NCBI GenBank assembly: GCA_024758765.1
Contig: CP101406.1
Location: forward strand, 1,364,001-1,428,000
Reading direction: 5' to 3'
DNA: 64,000 nucleotides
Origin: Mycobacterium sp. SVM_VP21
Lineage (GTDB): Bacteria; Actinomycetota; Actinomycetes; Mycobacteriales; Mycobacteriaceae
Made by a program: the position numbers and the translations under genes. Positions 56,310-63,682 of this stretch are shown piece after piece. Under the pieces are notes generated by a model. It did not search any database and was not told the DNA's origin. It saw only the letters and a program-made list of their open reading frames with translations. The stretch's first letter is position 1. Each line of letters begins with the position of its first letter.

Positions 56310-56347
56310 GCTGAATACGCGGGTTCGATTCCCGTCATCGGCTCCAT
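56310..56347. other. Right attachment site (attR) of the satellite
   Basis: Exact 38-bp copy of 48270-48307 (GCTGAATACGCGGGTTCGAT...). Immediately followed by a short duplication of CATCGGCTCCA. The tRNA 5' half is absent here, as expected for attR. Confidence 0.92.
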
Positions 56348-56479
56348 CGGCTCCACGTGATGTCTCAGAACATCGGAATCCGAGGACCCGCAATCTGCGG
56401 CTGGCAGCGATCCGAGCCCTGTTCTCCTTGCCGCCGGCGGCATCCTGAACACATCGAGCTGATTCAGCGCGCGCGGCCA

Positions 56480-56760
56480 TTCCAGCGAAACGGTTCGACA
56501 AGCAACTGGTGTCGTTTCTCACCAGCGCCGAGATCAACGCCCTCATCGGCGCACCCGACCGCAACCGTTGGAGGGGCGCCGCCACCGCGCCGTGTTGCTA
56601 TTGGCGGCACCGACTGGGCTGCGGGTATCCGAGCTGACGGGGTTGAACTGCGGTGACATCACTGTCGGTCCCGGAGCGACCGTTCGCTGCCTTGGCAAGG
56701 GGCCGCAAACATCGAGCCGTTCCGCTCACCTCGCCGCCTACCCAGGCGGTCCTGGCCCTC
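56480..56760 (+). pseudogene. Broken XerC/D-type tyrosine recombinase
   Basis: Pieces in shifted frames: FDKQLVSFLTSAEINALIGA, then AVLLLAAPTGLRVSELTGLN with CGDITVGPGATVRCLGKG, then RKHRAVPLTSPPTQAVLAL. Together they form a recombinase-like core including the catalytic Arg region (GLRVSELTGL), interrupted by at least two frameshifts and lacking the C-terminal active site. A remnant of an earlier mobile element. Confidence 0.75.
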
Positions 56761-56764
56761 ACTC

Positions 56765-57110
56765 AGAGGACCACCACCACAGCGCCTTCCGACCGTGATG
56801 TCTGGGCCTCGGCATAGTGCCGGGCTGGGGATAGATCGGTTCCAGGCTAGGGATAGATCGATGACGATCAGTCCGTAGCGCGAGATGTTGCGCAGCTCGG
56901 CGTCGAGACGGTCGATGCAGTGGGCTTCGGCCAGGCCTGCGGATCCAGCCGGTGGCCGGGGCGCATGCCCCTCGGTGCCCGGCCTGGGCGGCGACGGTCG
57001 CCAGCTCGGTGGCCAGATGGGTCTTGCCGGTGCCCCGCAGGCCCAGTACCACGATGTTGCGGCCTCGGCCAGCCAGCCGCCGGCATCTGGGCGGGCGACC
57101 TGGGCACAGT
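56765..57110 (-). pseudogene. Remnant of IS21-family IstB ATPase
   Basis: Minus-strand fragments: RNIVVLGLRGTGKTHLATEL (Walker A) followed, in another frame, by AEAHCIDRLDAELRNISRYG and LIVIDLS. Both are typical of IstB. Frameshifts break it and no istA is visible. Adjacent to the recombinase remnant and next to the 3' end of the PGRS gene. Confidence 0.7.
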
Positions 57111-57116
57111 CGGCCC

Positions 57117-58202
57117 TTACGGACCGACGAGCCCTCGTTGACCAGTTTGCCCCGCTCCGCCGCCGTTACCGAAGAAGATCCCGCCACGGCCAGCGGCGCC
57201 CGCGCCGCCTGCGCCACCAGGGTTGACGCCGTTGCCGCCAGCACCCCCATTTCCACCGTTGCCGCCGTCACCGCCGTCACCGAAGAAGAACGCAGCGTTA
57301 CCACCAGCTCCTCCACCACCGCCGGCGCCGCCAGGGGTGTCACCGTCACCACCGGTGCCACCATTGCCACCGCTACCGCTGAAGATCCCTCCGTTGCCGC
57401 CTCTACCGCCGTCACCGCCAGCCCCGCCATTGCCCCCGGCGCCGCCGTCACCGCCGTTACCGAAGAAGAGTCCGCCAGCCCCGCCATTGCCCCCGGCGCC
57501 GCCGTCACCGCCGTTGACCCCGTCGCCTCCGTTGCCCCCGTTACCACCGTTACCAAAGAGGAATGCGGCGCTGCCACCCCCACCGGCGCCACCGTTGATT
57601 GGACCGGAGCTTTCAGCAACAAAAGCGGTGACCGGCGAATCAGTGCCGCTTGTATCAGCAGACCCGGCGTTACCACCGTTGCCAAACAACCATCCGGCAT
57701 CGCCGCCGCTGCCGTAATACCCGTAACCGTTACCACCGTCACCGAACAGCAACCCTGCGTTGCCGCCATCGGGGTTATCGGCGGTTCCGTCAGTGCCGTT
57801 GCCGATCAAGTACTGCCCCGATGTCGAGTTGACGAAGTTGGCGAACACTTGGCCGTCAGAGCTGTCGACCCAGGTGCCGATGGAAATGTGCAACGGGGTG
57901 TAGAAGAACTCGTTGAACAGGACTGCACCGAGGTCTGGGGCGTTCAAGTTCACTAGCAGGGTGTCCCAAGCCGCGCTCAGCGCATCAGGGTCGGCCCACG
58001 TCGAGGACTCAAACAACGCCGCCACCGAATCGATGATCACGTCACCCACGTCGGCTTGTGCAGCGGGCACCACGCTCAACGACGTGATCCCCAACGCCAG
58101 GGATGCGCTGATCGCGCTTCCAGTTCCGAGGGCACGACGCGGCATGCCGCCCCGGCGTGATGAACGACGTTGTCCAGCGTTGCGGTGACCGATCATGCAC
58201 AT
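57117..58202 (-). CDS. PGRS-repeat protein with Sec signal peptide, no PE domain
   Basis: 361 residues. Basic N-terminus then a signal sequence (ALGTGSAISASLALGITSLS...AAQA-D). A linker of about 110 residues (VGDVIIDSVAALFESSTWADPD...FFYTPLHISIGTWVDSSDGQVFANF) leads to the classic PE_PGRS junction SGQYLIGNGTDGTADNPDGG. About 215 residues of GGxGG/NGGNGG repeats follow. So a PGRS domain on an ordinary signal peptide. Probably surface-located and Ca-binding like other PGRS domains (inference). The stop lies beside an istB remnant, so the C-terminus may be truncated. Confidence 0.8.
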   Translation of the reverse strand: MCMIGHRNAGQRRSSRRGGMPRRALGTGSAISASLALGITSLSVVPAAQADVGDVIIDSVAALFESSTWADPDALSAAWDTLLVNLNAPDLGAVLFNEFFYTPLHISIGTWVDSSDGQVFANFVNSTSGQYLIGNGTDGTADNPDGGNAGLLFGDGGNGYGYYGSGGDAGWLFGNGGNAGSADTSGTDSPVTAFVAESSGPINGGAGGGGSAAFLFGNGGNGGNGGDGVNGGDGGAGGNGGAGGLFFGNGGDGGAGGNGGAGGDGGRGGNGGIFSGSGGNGGTGGDGDTPGGAGGGGGAGGNAAFFFGDGGDGGNGGNGGAGGNGVNPGGAGGAGAAGRGGIFFGNGGGAGQTGQRGLVGP

Positions 58203-58320
58203 AGTCCTTGCTTAAAGGAGGATTCAAAAAAGGAATTCCTCAGACATTACCCAGCTGATGGCTAAGTTTATCTCACGGTCGGGGCTGCTGCCGGAATAGG
58301 CAGTGTTGGTGACGAAAACG

Positions 58321-58336
58321 AGGTAGAAAACTACCT
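58321..58336. promoter_or_regulatory. Operator-like repeat before the relBE genes
   Basis: AGGTAG-AAAA-CTACCT, a perfect 6-4-6 inverted repeat, 25 bp before the antitoxin start, the usual place for antitoxin autoregulation. Confidence 0.65.
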
Positions 58337-58360
58337 GCAATTCTGTCTAGACTGCTAGGC

Positions 58361-58666
58361 ATGATGATCGATCACCGTGACGTTGTCAGCGTCACAGAAC
58401 TTGCGAACCGCAGCTCTCGGCTAGTTGCCGACGCCGCGCAGGGCCGCGACATCATCATCTCCAAAAACAACCGTCTCACGGCCGTGCTTATGGGTGTCGA
58501 CCGGTTGCAGGAACTGGAAGACCGTGAAGAGAACCTGGCGCTGTTGTCTCTGGCAGTGACTCGAATGGCAACTGACAACGGCAACCGAACCGACTTGGAC
58601 GACTTCATAGCAGAGCTGGGCCTCACCGACGACGTGGCTGCGATTGAGGACGACGAGGACGACTAG
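58361..58666 (+). CDS. RelB/YefM (Phd-like) antitoxin
   Basis: 101 residues. Phd/YefM fold: VVSVTELANRSSRLVADAAQGRDIIISKNNRLTAVLMGVDRLQELED, then an acidic C-terminal tail (ELGLTDDVAAIEDDEDD) that would wrap the toxin. It precedes the RelE-like toxin by 6 bp. Expected roles: neutralise the toxin, repress the operon at the AGGTAG-N4-CTACCT site. Confidence 0.9.
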   Translation: MMIDHRDVVSVTELANRSSRLVADAAQGRDIIISKNNRLTAVLMGVDRLQELEDREENLALLSLAVTRMATDNGNRTDLDDFIAELGLTDDVAAIEDDEDD

Positions 58667-58672
58667 CCTGTC

Positions 58673-59035
58673 ATGGCACGCGTTCAACTGACGGACGATG
58701 CGAAGGATGACATCCGAGGCCTCGATGGTTCAGTTCGGACTCAGGTCCTGAAGGACCTCAAGAAGCTTGAAGTCGCCCCGTCTCAGCGTGGCGGTCCCTT
58801 GGGCTCCCGGAACAGCGGGAACCTCACCGGGCTTCGAAAGTTGTATGTCGGCCCCAACAATGGATATCGCGCAGTTTTCGCCGCTGAGGGCGACAACTTG
58901 GCCGTAGTGATGGTGGTAGCGGCGCGTGCCGACGCCGAATGCTACGAGATGGCGGTAGCGCGGCTGATGCTGATGTCTGACCAAAGCCAGCAGAATGAGA
59001 TGGTCAGCCTGCTGAAGTCGATAATGGGCCACTGA
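58673..59035 (+). CDS. RelE-family toxin
   Basis: 120 residues. ParE/RelE fold pattern: MARVQLTDDAKDDIRGLDGSVRTQVLKDLKKLE, NLTGLRKLYVGPNNGYRAVFAAEGDNLAVVMVVAARADAECYEMAVARL. RelE-type members cut mRNA on ribosomes, ParE-type poison gyrase; the basic active-site residues are not clear enough to choose. Slightly long for the family due to a C-terminal helix. It would help keep the island. Confidence 0.85.
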   Translation: MARVQLTDDAKDDIRGLDGSVRTQVLKDLKKLEVAPSQRGGPLGSRNSGNLTGLRKLYVGPNNGYRAVFAAEGDNLAVVMVVAARADAECYEMAVARLMLMSDQSQQNEMVSLLKSIMGH

Positions 59036-59233
59036 CTCCCTAACACAGCCCGAAGCGCGGCAATCCTCCTTTGCGGATTTTGCCAACCCCCGCCTTCAAC
59101 GGGATTTGCGACAACCCCCCATTTTCCCCGGGAATACGGTCGCTACACGCCGCGCACGCACCCACGGAGAAACGCGGGATCTATTGCAGCGCAGTACGTT
59201 AACGTACTAGAACAATCACCGACAGACACCTCC
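59036..59233. other. Non-coding stretch before the third attachment site
   Basis: No gene seen. Contains CATTTTCCCCGGGAATACGG (59109-59128), similar to the right end of the satellite, and a 16-bp palindrome AGTACGTT/AACGTACT (59193-59208). Probably the remnant end of an older integrated element. Confidence 0.55.
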
Positions 59234-59271
59234 AAGCTGCATACACGGGTTCGATTCCCGTCATCGGCCCA
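59234..59271. other. Third, degenerate tRNA-Gly attachment copy
   Basis: AAGCTGCATACACGGGTTCG, then ATTCCCGTCATCGGCCCA, differs from the tRNA 3' end at three or four positions and extends slightly further into the anticodon region than attR does. It marks the outer boundary of the island. Confidence 0.8.
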
Positions 59272-59311
59272 CACCGTCATCGGCGCCGCCAATCCCCCGG
59301 GGAAATCCAGC

Positions 59312-59782
59312 TCACTTGACCCACGGCACGATGGGCACAAACGGCCGGTTAGCGTTGTGCCAGAAGTGGTCCAAGGCAGTCACGGCGGTGTCGTGCGTGA
59401 TCAGCCAACGCCCGCCCTGCTCGGACAGCACGATGGGCTCGGGCGCACTGTGGTCACGAAAGCCCCCCTCGGCGGTGACGGTCGCTCCAGCGGAATTGCC
59501 GGGCGCGGGCTGAATATCGGTCACCTTGAAGACGTACGGCAGCAAGCCGGCCTCTTGGGTCTCCCGCAGGCGCTGATCGATCGTCTGGGCTTCGTCGGGA
59601 CTGAAGCCTGGGGTGACGACGTTGGTCTTGTTCGCCGCCGGGATGTTCGGGTCGGTCAGCTCAGCCATCGCGGCGAGCACCTCATCGGTGGTGGGTACCG
59701 GCTCGGCGGCAGAGGACGTTGCGGGTGTGGCCGCGCCCGCGAGCGCAGCGGCAAGCGCAATTGAGGCGGCGGCGATTCTCAT
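59312..59782 (-). CDS. Exported protein with MTB12-like domain
   Basis: 156 residues. Signal peptide MRIAAASIALAAALAGAATPATSSAAEP, then a domain LAAMAELTDPNIPAANKTNVVTPGFSPDEAQTIDQRL...ITDIQPAPGNSAGATVTAEGGF...WLITHDTAVTALDHFWHNAN. This fits the low-molecular-weight antigen MTB12 (CFP2) C-terminal fold. Secreted, function unknown. Start ATG with no strong ribosome site. First chromosomal gene beyond the island. Confidence 0.8.
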   Translation of the reverse strand: MRIAAASIALAAALAGAATPATSSAAEPVPTTDEVLAAMAELTDPNIPAANKTNVVTPGFSPDEAQTIDQRLRETQEAGLLPYVFKVTDIQPAPGNSAGATVTAEGGFRDHSAPEPIVLSEQGGRWLITHDTAVTALDHFWHNANRPFVPIVPWVK

Positions 59783-59939
59783 GGCGCAAAGCTAACGGCG
59801 TTATGTGTCAACGATGTTGTCCATATGCAACGGCAGATGAACAAACCCAGGCGTGGCGTGGGCCCGAATATAGACGCGCATCTTGCGACTTCGATTCAGA
59901 TCTTGCATCGTCCTTTTTCGATCTAAACCGATCGTACGG

Positions 59940-60164
59940 TTTAACGGTCGCCGCGCCGCCATCACCGAACTGTGGCACCGGAGCGTTAACCGCGGCGATG
60001 TCGATGCCGACATCGCTATCGACGACATCATCGATCTGCTGTCCGGGCCGCTCATCTTTCGCCCCATGACTGGCCAGTACCCGCTCGCCGAGGACCACGC
60101 GCGGCGGCTGGCTGAAGTCGCGCTGCGGGGTGTACTCGCCCCAAACGCCCCGCACGCCGGCTAA
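59940..60164 (+). pseudogene. TetR-family C-terminal remnant
   Basis: The frame reads ITELWHRSVNRGDVDADIAI, then DDIIDLLSGPLIFRPMTGQY and a helix (EDHARRLAEVALRGVLAP). This is the common C-terminal domain of TetR proteins (RG(E/D)VxxDxDxxxxxDLLxGPLxxR). The helix-turn-helix half is missing. Confidence 0.7.
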
Positions 60165-60183
60165 TCCCGCCACAATCACCGGT

Positions 60184-61077
60184 ATGGGTCTGTTTCCGAA
60201 GCCACACACCACCCTGACCGACGCCGAGGTCGCCGACGCACTGAGCCGCGCGGTCGCGGTCATCGATCCGCTGCTCGACTTGCTCTCGGAGGCCGATCCG
60301 ATCGGGCTGCGCAAGCGCACCCGCCGGCTGCTCAGTCCGCCCCGCAGCCTGAGCCATCGCATCCGGCGGTTTCGGCTGCGGCGGCGCCGTCACGAGGCCG
60401 GTCGCGGTCCCAGCGTCACCAACCGCGCCTTGAACGCCGGAGCCCAGCTGATCAACGCCGCGGATCTGCCCGGCACCGCGGCCTGGGAGCGGCTGAGTCG
60501 CGAGCAACGGGTGCACTGGTGGGTGCACCGGGTGGGTGCGCTCAACACTCTGGTGGTCGCCTCCCCGGGGGTGTTCGGATGGCTGACCCGAGTGATCCCG
60601 GTGGGCGAGCTGGCGGGATTCGTCAATCACGCCATCGTGTTGTGCGCGTTGGCCCGCGAGTACGGCGTCACCGACCGGCGCGAGCAGGTGCGACTGCTCG
60701 CCGAGGTGTTGTGCGGGCGCCATCTCCCCGAGAACGTCGACGTACCGACGCAACCCGATCCCGCACCGCTTCCCGAAACACCGCCGCCGGGGTGGAAGCC
60801 GCTGAAGTCGATCACGTCATCGACCCCGGTGGTGATCACCCGCACCGTCTGGCAGCTGGCCGGTATCCTGCGGGCGACTTTCGACGAGGTGAGCAAGCGC
60901 CCGCACCCGAAGAAGTTCTATCAGCGTCTGGGCGCACTACCCGGGTTCGGTTTGTTCGCCGCCTATTTCGGCGAGCGTGGCGCGCTGATCCGAGCTGCCG
61001 AACAAGGCGTGGCTTGGCTCGAGGCCCGCGAAGACGGCGCCAGCCCCGGCGGAGCCAGGGAGGTAAGCCCGCTTTAG
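60184..61077 (+). CDS. Conserved protein (possibly Rv0314c-like)
   Basis: About 297 residues from ATG 60184 (MGLFPKPHTTLTDAEVADAL). A basic region (RKRTRRLLSPPRSLSHRIRRFRLRRRRHEA), a central hydrophobic part (WWVHRVGALNTLVVASPGVFGWLTRVIPVGELAGFVNHAIVLCAL) and a C-terminal region with KKFYQRLGALPGFGLFAAYFGERGAL suggest membrane association. Family not recognised; orthology to Rv0314c is a guess from locus order. Its last 4 bases overlap the convergent GH16 gene. Confidence 0.65.
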   Translation: MGLFPKPHTTLTDAEVADALSRAVAVIDPLLDLLSEADPIGLRKRTRRLLSPPRSLSHRIRRFRLRRRRHEAGRGPSVTNRALNAGAQLINAADLPGTAAWERLSREQRVHWWVHRVGALNTLVVASPGVFGWLTRVIPVGELAGFVNHAIVLCALAREYGVTDRREQVRLLAEVLCGRHLPENVDVPTQPDPAPLPETPPPGWKPLKSITSSTPVVITRTVWQLAGILRATFDEVSKRPHPKKFYQRLGALPGFGLFAAYFGERGALIRAAEQGVAWLEAREDGASPGGAREVSPL

Positions 61078-61886
61078 AAGACCCGGATCCAGTCGACGAG
61101 CATCTGGGCGGGGTAGCTGCCCGGCCGAGGATCACCGCCACCGGAACCGGCAACGGCCAGGTTGAACACCGAAAACACTTGGTAACCAGGATTATTGAAA
61201 GGCCAGTCCGCGATCGAGTTCGCCGGAACGGAGAAGTAGGGTGCAGCTCCGTCGACGTAATCGCGCCAGAAGCGGATGCCGTCGGTGTCCCAGCGGCACC
61301 GCCAGGTGTGCCAGGCACTGTCCATCGAGATCTGTTGGGTTGCCCATTCGGCACCGTTCGATCTCGTGTGGACGGTGGTCGCCGACGGCCAATTGCCATT
61401 GCCGTACCACTCCAGCACGTCGATCTCGCCTTGATCCTCGTTGCCCATCCACCAGGCCGGCCAAGCCCCGGCAGTAAGGCAGTCGAGCTTGATCCGGGCT
61501 TCCCAGGTGTGCCCGATACCGCCCAACCACCGGCTCTGGATTTTTCCGCTGTAGTAGTTATCGCTATCTTTGGCGGCGCGCAGCACCAGGTTCGACTTGC
61601 CGTCGACGAACACGTTCTTGCGATCGTCGCGGTACTGGCCGACGTTCTCGGGACGCTCCCAGAACGTCGGGTCCTTCATCGACTCCCGGGCCTGCGCCAC
61701 CGCCCACTTCGCCGGGTCCGGCGCGGAACCAGCCGGGCCATCGAACTCGTCGCTGAAAATGTAGGTCTGCGACGGGGCGGCGGGCAGCGGTTGCGCGGGG
61801 CCGGGTCGGGCCCAGGCCTCCGGCAGTCGCATCCCGGCGGCAAGCATGCCGATTCCCGTCGTCAACATCAGGCTGCGTCGATTCAT
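61074..61886 (-). CDS. GH16 family beta-glucanase (Rv0315-like)
   Basis: 270 residues. The N-terminus MNRRSLMLTTGIGMLAAGMR has a twin-Arg start, so Tat export is possible. GH16 catalytic motif EIDVLEWYG is complete (nucleophile and acid/base Glu), flanked by Trp-rich substrate strands (AWPAWWMGNEDQG; WATQQISMDSAWHTWRCRWDTDGIRFW). Ends SYPAQMLVDWIRVF. Matches the Rv0315 beta-1,3-glucanase, which binds rather than only cuts glucans in some reports. Ribosome site AAGGTGG before ATG. A partial second GH16 gene lies at the right edge. Confidence 0.92.
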   Translation of the reverse strand: MNRRSLMLTTGIGMLAAGMRLPEAWARPGPAQPLPAAPSQTYIFSDEFDGPAGSAPDPAKWAVAQARESMKDPTFWERPENVGQYRDDRKNVFVDGKSNLVLRAAKDSDNYYSGKIQSRWLGGIGHTWEARIKLDCLTAGAWPAWWMGNEDQGEIDVLEWYGNGNWPSATTVHTRSNGAEWATQQISMDSAWHTWRCRWDTDGIRFWRDYVDGAAPYFSVPANSIADWPFNNPGYQVFSVFNLAVAGSGGGDPRPGSYPAQMLVDWIRVF

Positions 61887-61936
61887 CTCGGCCACCTTCG
61901 CATGAAACCACTTCAGCGGCCGGGGCATCAATGGCA

Positions 61937-61970
61937 GAAGCCCCGCACACCCGAAGGTGTGCGGGGCTTC
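61937..61970 (-). terminator. Terminator after the PGRS gene
   Basis: GAAGCCCCGCACACC (61937-61951) pairs exactly with GGTGTGCGGGGCTTC (61956-61970), loop CGAA. A 15-bp stem on a stable tetraloop, 23 bp past the PGRS stop. Confidence 0.85.
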
Positions 61971-61992
61971 CGTCGTGTGTTGTAGCGAACTA

Positions 61993-63408
61993 CTAGCTGG
62001 CAGGCGCCGGAGTGGCACCAGCGCCACCCGCGCCGCCGGCGCCGGGGGCAGTGCCGTTGTTGTCCTCACCGGGCTGGCCCGCCGCACCGTCGGTGTCACC
62101 GGAGGCTCCACCGGCACCGCCGTGACCACCGTCACCGCCCGGGGAGGCGATGCCACCACCGACACCACCGGTGCCACCGGCACCACCGTTGCCGCCGTTA
62201 GCGGTCGCACTGGCGCCACCGGCTCCACCGACACCACCGTTACCACCAGCGACACCGCCGATGCTTCCGATGGCGCCACCGGCTCCACCGGCACCGCCGA
62301 CACCACCGTTGCCACTGGTCGAGGTGCCACCGGCACCACCGGTACCACCGGTACCACCGGTCGCAAGGCTCCCAGCGACACCACCGGCGCCCGCGGCGCC
62401 ACCGTTGCCACCGTCGCCGATCGTGCCAGCCGAGCCACCGAGGAAGCCGGAGGTTCCAGCCTTCGCGCCGGCCGCGCCACCGACGCCACCGTTGCCACCG
62501 TTGCCACCGTTGTTGTCGAACGTGGTGTTGAAGCCGCTGCCGTTACCGCCGACGCCACCGGTACCGCCGACGCCACCGTTGCCGGAGTTGCCGCCGCTGC
62601 CGATGAGCGACCCGCCGTTGCCGCCGTTGCCGCCGTTGCCACCCTTGCCACCGACACCGCCGTTTGCGGCAGCCGTGGTGTTGGTCGCGTCATTACCGGT
62701 GCTACCAGCAACGCCGGTACCGCCGACGCCACCGTTACCGCCCGAGCCGAGCAGCGCGGCAGCACCGCCGTCGCCACCGTTGCCACCGGCGATACCCGCA
62801 GCACCGTTACCGCCGTTGCCCATCAACATGCCACCGGCGCCGCCGTCGCCACCGTTGATGGTGCCTTCGATCACGTTGCCCTCGGCGTCCTTGAAAGCAC
62901 CGAGCGCACCGGCGCCGCCGTCGCCACCGTTACCGATCAGGCCACCGTCACCACCGGCGGAACCGGCAATGCCGTTGCCACCGTCGCCGAACAGCAGACC
63001 ACCGTTGCCGGCCTCGGTCAGCACGCCGTCGTCGCTGATGGACGCATTGGTGCCATCGCAGACCAGGCCGCAGCTGTCACCGAAGGCAAAGATCGGGTTG
63101 ACGATGCTGAACAGCGGGATCAGCATGTCGCCCAGCGAGTGGATGCCGCCGTAGATCGAGTCGTAGATACCGTCCAGGCCAAAGCCAGCAGCGGAGCCGG
63201 GCAGTTCCGAACCGTCGAAGCTCAAGCTGTCGACGCCCACGCCGCCGTCGGAAGGGCCTTCCAAACCGAGCGCGCTCAGCACATCGCCAAAGTCGAAGTC
63301 GAAATCCGCGTTGGCGGCCGGAGCGGCGGCGAGCGGGCTCAGGCCCAGCGCCAGGAACGCACCAACTGCGCTTGCGGCCCCGATAACACGGTTGCGAACA
63401 TGAGTCAT
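61993..63408 (-). CDS. PGRS-repeat protein with Sec signal peptide, no PE domain
   Basis: 471 residues. Signal peptide MTHVRNRVIGAASAVGAFLALG...AAPAANA-D. Linker of about 100 residues (GDVLSALGLEGPSDGG...DGIYDSIYGGIHSLGDMLIPLFSIVNPIFAFGDSCGLVCDG) with a likely disulfide (CGLVC). About 335 residues of GGxGG repeats follow, ending in GAGATPAPAS. Same plan as the protein at 57117, distinct linker. Flanked by two GH16 glucanases. Cell-surface or secreted matrix role is inference. Confidence 0.85.
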   Translation of the reverse strand: MTHVRNRVIGAASAVGAFLALGLSPLAAAPAANADFDFDFGDVLSALGLEGPSDGGVGVDSLSFDGSELPGSAAGFGLDGIYDSIYGGIHSLGDMLIPLFSIVNPIFAFGDSCGLVCDGTNASISDDGVLTEAGNGGLLFGDGGNGIAGSAGGDGGLIGNGGDGGAGALGAFKDAEGNVIEGTINGGDGGAGGMLMGNGGNGAAGIAGGNGGDGGAAALLGSGGNGGVGGTGVAGSTGNDATNTTAAANGGVGGKGGNGGNGGNGGSLIGSGGNSGNGGVGGTGGVGGNGSGFNTTFDNNGGNGGNGGVGGAAGAKAGTSGFLGGSAGTIGDGGNGGAAGAGGVAGSLATGGTGGTGGAGGTSTSGNGGVGGAGGAGGAIGSIGGVAGGNGGVGGAGGASATANGGNGGAGGTGGVGGGIASPGGDGGHGGAGGASGDTDGAAGQPGEDNNGTAPGAGGAGGAGATPAPAS

Positions 63409-63682
63409 CTAATGAATCCCTCCCATAGATCTGCCTGTGAAGCAGTCGTCTTTTCCCCAGTGCTGTCTTATCCGCAGCGACTGGAACGTTACCTCAGCGT
63501 TATGTGTGGCGACGCCAAAACTCCGCCACTCAGCAACGGCTCAACGCCCCCGGCCTTGCAGAACCAGCGGAAACATAATCCAACTTGGGATAAAATGTGA
63601 TCCATGACACATCTCAGGATGGGCACATTAACAAGTGCTCCAGCCGGGAACAGCCCGACTGGCTCATGTCACGACAACCTTC
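63409..63682. other. Intergenic region upstream of the PGRS gene
   Basis: 274 bp, less GC-rich than the genes. Contains the PGRS promoter (a GAGGGATTCATT-type site, minus strand, just before the start). Short open frames across it have no ribosome site or family. Confidence 0.6.

Larger units (their letters stand above)
48307..56347. mobile_element. 8-kb phage satellite integrated in tRNA-Gly (phiRv1/phiRv2-like)
   Basis: Bounded by exact 38-bp direct repeats (48270-48307, 56310-56347). Order from the left: integrase and repressor (minus strand), then a tightly overlapping plus-strand run of excisionase, six small early genes, primase-helicase, Wbl, small protein, scaffold-like protein and capsid. 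No portal, terminase, head protease, tail or lysis gene. The content matches a helper-dependent satellite rather than a full phage. The DUF2742 protein and general plan resemble the M. tuberculosis phiRv1/phiRv2 elements. Confidence 0.9.

Noticed and set aside
56310..56357. A second tRNA-Gly gene at the right end of the satellite
   Set aside because: Only the 3' half is present; no acceptor 5' strand or D arm precedes it, so it is an attachment site.
61887..62804. Long N-terminal extension of the GH16 glucanase
   Set aside because: It reads out of frame through the PGRS repeats and the terminator; the twin-Arg signal and AAGGTGG site define ATG 61886.
61957..63600. Thr/Ala/Val-rich and Pro-rich frames opposite the PGRS gene
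   Set aside because: Complement of GGxGG repeats always gives long Pro/Thr/Ala open frames; the minus strand has signal peptide and PGRS logic.
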